NCBI RefSeq assembly: GCF_004959765.1
Contig: NZ_SJZD01000010.1
Span: 42,029 to 106,028 of the forward strand
Length of the DNA stretch: 64,000 nt
DNA from: Flavobacterium sp. H122
Lineage (GTDB): Bacteria > Bacteroidota > Bacteroidia > Flavobacteriales > Flavobacteriaceae
Reading direction: 5' to 3'
Part shown: positions 62,012-64,000 of the stretch, piece after piece
How the letters are laid out: each line of letters opens with the position of its first letter
Position numbering within the stretch: the first letter of the stretch is position 1
The notes under the pieces: generated by a model
Told to the model about the DNA's origin: nothing
Database searches by the model: none
The model's input: the letters and a program-made list of their open reading frames with translations, nothing else
Position numbers and translations under genes: made by a program

Positions 62012-64000
62012 ATGAAATTGAAAGTTTTTAGCATTTTAGTTTTTACTTTATTCTTTATACAAACTCAAGGGCAATCTGATGAAAACGGAGTTGTTCCTTT
62101 TGACTTGCCAGCTAAAAACTCATTAAAATTCAATAAATTTCTAATCAACCCTACTTTTAGCTTTGTCCGCGAGGACGAATCCTTTCTGAGTTTTTATAAT
62201 AAAAGACAATGGGTGGGTTTTGAAAATTCACGTACCGACTATTTTTTTAGTTTTTCAAGTAAATTCCGGGAGCAAAATGGTATGGGCTTTGGCTTATTTC
62301 AAAACAAGTTCAATGTCTATTCGACTTTTGGACTTGTAGGTAATTTTGTAAGGAATGTTGAGATTAACAGTGATTCCAACTTTACATTTGGACTGAATCT
62401 TGCCTATGTAAACAGTGGACTTAATTCAGGAGAAGTAATTACAAATACCCCTGAAAATCTTGATAATATTCCCAAACATTCTTTAATATCAGTAAATCCG
62501 GGAATTAATTATTCCACTGGTTTTTTTGATTTTGGAATCGTAGCAAACAATATTTTTTACTACAACTTTAATCCGTCCGGATTGGTTAAGGATGATCCGG
62601 CCAAAACCTTTGGTGTGCATGGTATGTACACAGGGTATCTTGATGGATACGGTTTTTTGGAAAGAGCAAAATTCTCTACTTTAATACGATCGGACATTGG
62701 AAAGGAAAATACTGCCTTCGCAGGTTCTATCCTATTCAATGCACCAAAAGCAGGTTGGGCGCAGGCTGGTTATCATACTTTAAATGGTATTTCTGTCGGT
62801 GTAGGTTTTATATTGGCAAAGAAATTTTCATTAGGATATTCTATAGAAAAAGGATTGGGCAATATCAGCAATTTTGGTTATTCGCACGAAATCACTTTAG
62901 CTTATAAATTGAGAGGTTATGGTGATTTTGAGGATGAAAAACCAATTGTAAGAGCAACGAATAAGACCAATCCATCAGGTGCTGATAAAGCTGTTGGTGT
63001 GAAAAAGAAAACTCCTCAGGAATTGGCTCAGGAAAGAGGTGCTGAATTAGCCTTAAAACAACAGCAGGAAAGAGAACGTCAGGAAGCTGAGAGATTGAAG
63101 AGAGAAGCAGAACTGGCAGAAGTAAGAGCTAAGGCTGAGGAAACCGCAAGGTTGAAAGCTGAGGAAGACCGTTTGGCAGCTTTAAAAGCTAAAGAAGAAG
63201 TAGAGGCAAGATTGAAAGCGCAGGCAGATGCCAAGTTACAAACACAACAGGATAGAGCTAAAGCATTAGCAGAGGCAGAAAGATTAAGAAAAGAAAAGAT
63301 TGCTGATGCTGCTAAAGCTAAAGTTGAAGCAGCTACACAATTAAAAGAAGAACAGGCACATCTGGCAAGAGAGAAAGCCGAGGCTGATGCAAGAGCAAAA
63401 GCAGAAGCAAACAGAATAGCAGCGGATAAAGCAGAAACAGCACGTCTGGCAAAAGAAAAAGCTGATGCAGAGGCAAGAGCCAAAGCAGAGGAATCGTCAC
63501 GCTTGAAAGAAGAACAGGCCCGTCTGGCAAGAGAGAAAGCTGAGGCTGATTCAAGAGCAAAAGAAGCAGCAGACAGATTAGCAGCAGAACGCACTGAAGC
63601 AGCACGTCTGGCAAAAGAAAGAGCTGATGCAGAGGCAAGAGCCAAAGCAGAGGAAGCCGCACGTTTAAAAGAAGAGGCAGACAGAATAGCAACAGAGAAA
63701 GCAGAAGCAGCGCGTATTGCTAAAGAAAGAGCTGATGCGGAGGCAAGAGCCAAAGCAGAGGAAGCGGCACGCTTGAAAGAAGAACAGGCACGTTTGACAA
63801 GAGAGAAAGCTGAGGCTGATGCAAGAGCTAAAGCGGAAGCTGATGCAAGAGCTAAAGCGGAAGCTGATGCACGCGCAAAAGAAGAGGCAGACAGAATAGC
63901 GGTAGAGAAAGCGGAAGCAGCGCGTCTGGCAAAAGAAAGAGCAGATGCAGAGGCAAGAGCTAAAGCAGAGGAAGCCGCACGTTTAAAAGAAGAAGCAGAC
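62012..64000 (+). CDS. PorP/SprF-family T9SS outer-membrane protein with long coiled-coil extension (partial)
   Basis: The frame starts at the ATG at 62012 and is open for 663 codons to the end of the window, so the C-terminus is missing. A signal peptide (ending QTQGQ) is followed by a PorP/SprF-like barrel of about 290 residues (LINPTFSF-like ending at LAYKLRGYGDFED). It then continues into an Ala/Glu/Lys/Arg coiled coil from about residue 340 to the edge, built from repeats such as AKERADAEARAKAEEAARLKEE (in part). SprF homologues normally end after the barrel, so this is a fusion. The upstream gene is a type B cargo, the expected partner. Confidence 0.85.
   Translation, partial: MKLKVFSILVFTLFFIQTQGQSDENGVVPFDLPAKNSLKFNKFLINPTFSFVREDESFLSFYNKRQWVGFENSRTDYFFSFSSKFREQNGMGFGLFQNKFNVYSTFGLVGNFVRNVEINSDSNFTFGLNLAYVNSGLNSGEVITNTPENLDNIPKHSLISVNPGINYSTGFFDFGIVANNIFYYNFNPSGLVKDDPAKTFGVHGMYTGYLDGYGFLERAKFSTLIRSDIGKENTAFAGSILFNAPKAGWAQAGYHTLNGISVGVGFILAKKFSLGYSIEKGLGNISNFGYSHEITLAYKLRGYGDFEDEKPIVRATNKTNPSGADKAVGVKKKTPQELAQERGAELALKQQQERERQEAERLKREAELAEVRAKAEETARLKAEEDRLAALKAKEEVEARLKAQADAKLQTQQDRAKALAEAERLRKEKIADAAKAKVEAATQLKEEQAHLAREKAEADARAKAEANRIAADKAETARLAKEKADAEARAKAEESSRLKEEQARLAREKAEADSRAKEAADRLAAERTEAARLAKERADAEARAKAEEAARLKEEADRIATEKAEAARIAKERADAEARAKAEEAARLKEEQARLTREKAEADARAKAEADARAKAEADARAKEEADRIAVEKAEAARLAKERADAEARAKAEEAARLKEEAD
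63449..64000 (+). repeat. Repetitive coiled-coil coding region
   Basis: A motif encoding AKERADAEARAKAEE recurs at 63449, 63611, 63719 and 63929 (spacings 162, 108 and 210 bases). Inside it a 24-base unit encoding ADARAKAE occurs twice in a row (63815-63862), with a third diverged copy. The repeat continues past the window. Confidence 0.8.

Noticed and set aside
63079..63753. Long minus-strand frame rich in Ala and Ser
   Set aside because: It is antisense to the coiled-coil repeats of the SprF-like gene. Its composition is the mirror of Ala/Glu/Lys/Arg codons and it has no recognisable domain.

Overview
The window looks like chromosomal DNA from a member of the Flavobacteriaceae, most likely Flavobacterium or a close relative. 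The evidence is the low GC content, the gliding gene gldH, type IX secretion (T9SS) components and cargo, a stand-alone GldM C-terminal-like protein, DUF4175 and GIN-domain families, and many promoters of the Bacteroidetes type (TAnnTTTG at -7). It is mostly core genome: no insertion sequence, integrase, phage gene, CRISPR array or rRNA is visible, and there is one tRNA (Cys).

Layout. 0-7.2 kb, minus strand: ricT, gldH and a class A penicillin-binding protein, then trhO, trhP and a ferredoxin for wobble-uridine hydroxylation of tRNA. 7.2-11.4 kb: dprA, a HU/SPOR-domain protein, an acyl-CoA thioesterase and purD. 11.4-18.9 kb: surface polysaccharide genes (CapK-like enzyme, family 2 glycosyltransferase, polyprenyl-phosphate sugar transferase, UDP-glucuronate decarboxylase, rfbD, rfbC) led by a long uncharacterised protein with a nucleoside-phosphorylase-like C-terminal half. 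19-22.6 kb: a carboxypeptidase-regulatory-like protein, a GH3-family protein, a short membrane-anchor protein, tatA and an Lrp/AsnC regulator. 22.6-30.7 kb: one arginine operon (GNAT, argG, argC, argD, argF', argB, argE, argH) with three spaced palindromes upstream. 30.8-36.5 kb: tex, DUF1294, a kinase-like protein, a TRIC-type channel, a CDF transporter and rpiB. An AT-rich gap of 0.8 kb follows.

37.2-48.7 kb: rnr, two GIN-domain paralogues, a LysE-family transporter, a GldM C-terminal-domain protein, tRNA-Cys, folB, glnS, an SPFH protein, an outer-membrane barrel and gltX. 48.7-58.2 kb: a 1.1-kb-residue-class DUF4175 protein, ybeY, mnmG, a small membrane protein, a methyltransferase, an OmpH/Skp-like lipoprotein, DoxX and holB. 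58.6-64 kb: four exported proteins ending with a type B T9SS cargo and a PorP/SprF-family protein that carries a very long Ala/Glu/Lys/Arg coiled coil and runs off the window.

The most notable signals are: (1) seven parS-like ParB sites (two perfect 16-mers) in 3.1 kb around ybeY-mnmG, which suggests a chromosome-partition centromere and an origin-proximal location; (2) an 85-residue C-terminal domain shared by TrhP and TrhO, encoded next to each other; (3) three copies of GATA-N3-TATC upstream of the arginine operon; (4) an ArgF' whose acyl-specificity position is Val; (5) the SprF-coiled-coil fusion beside its probable cargo; and (6) several genes whose -7 box lies so close to the start codon that the mRNA should be nearly leaderless.
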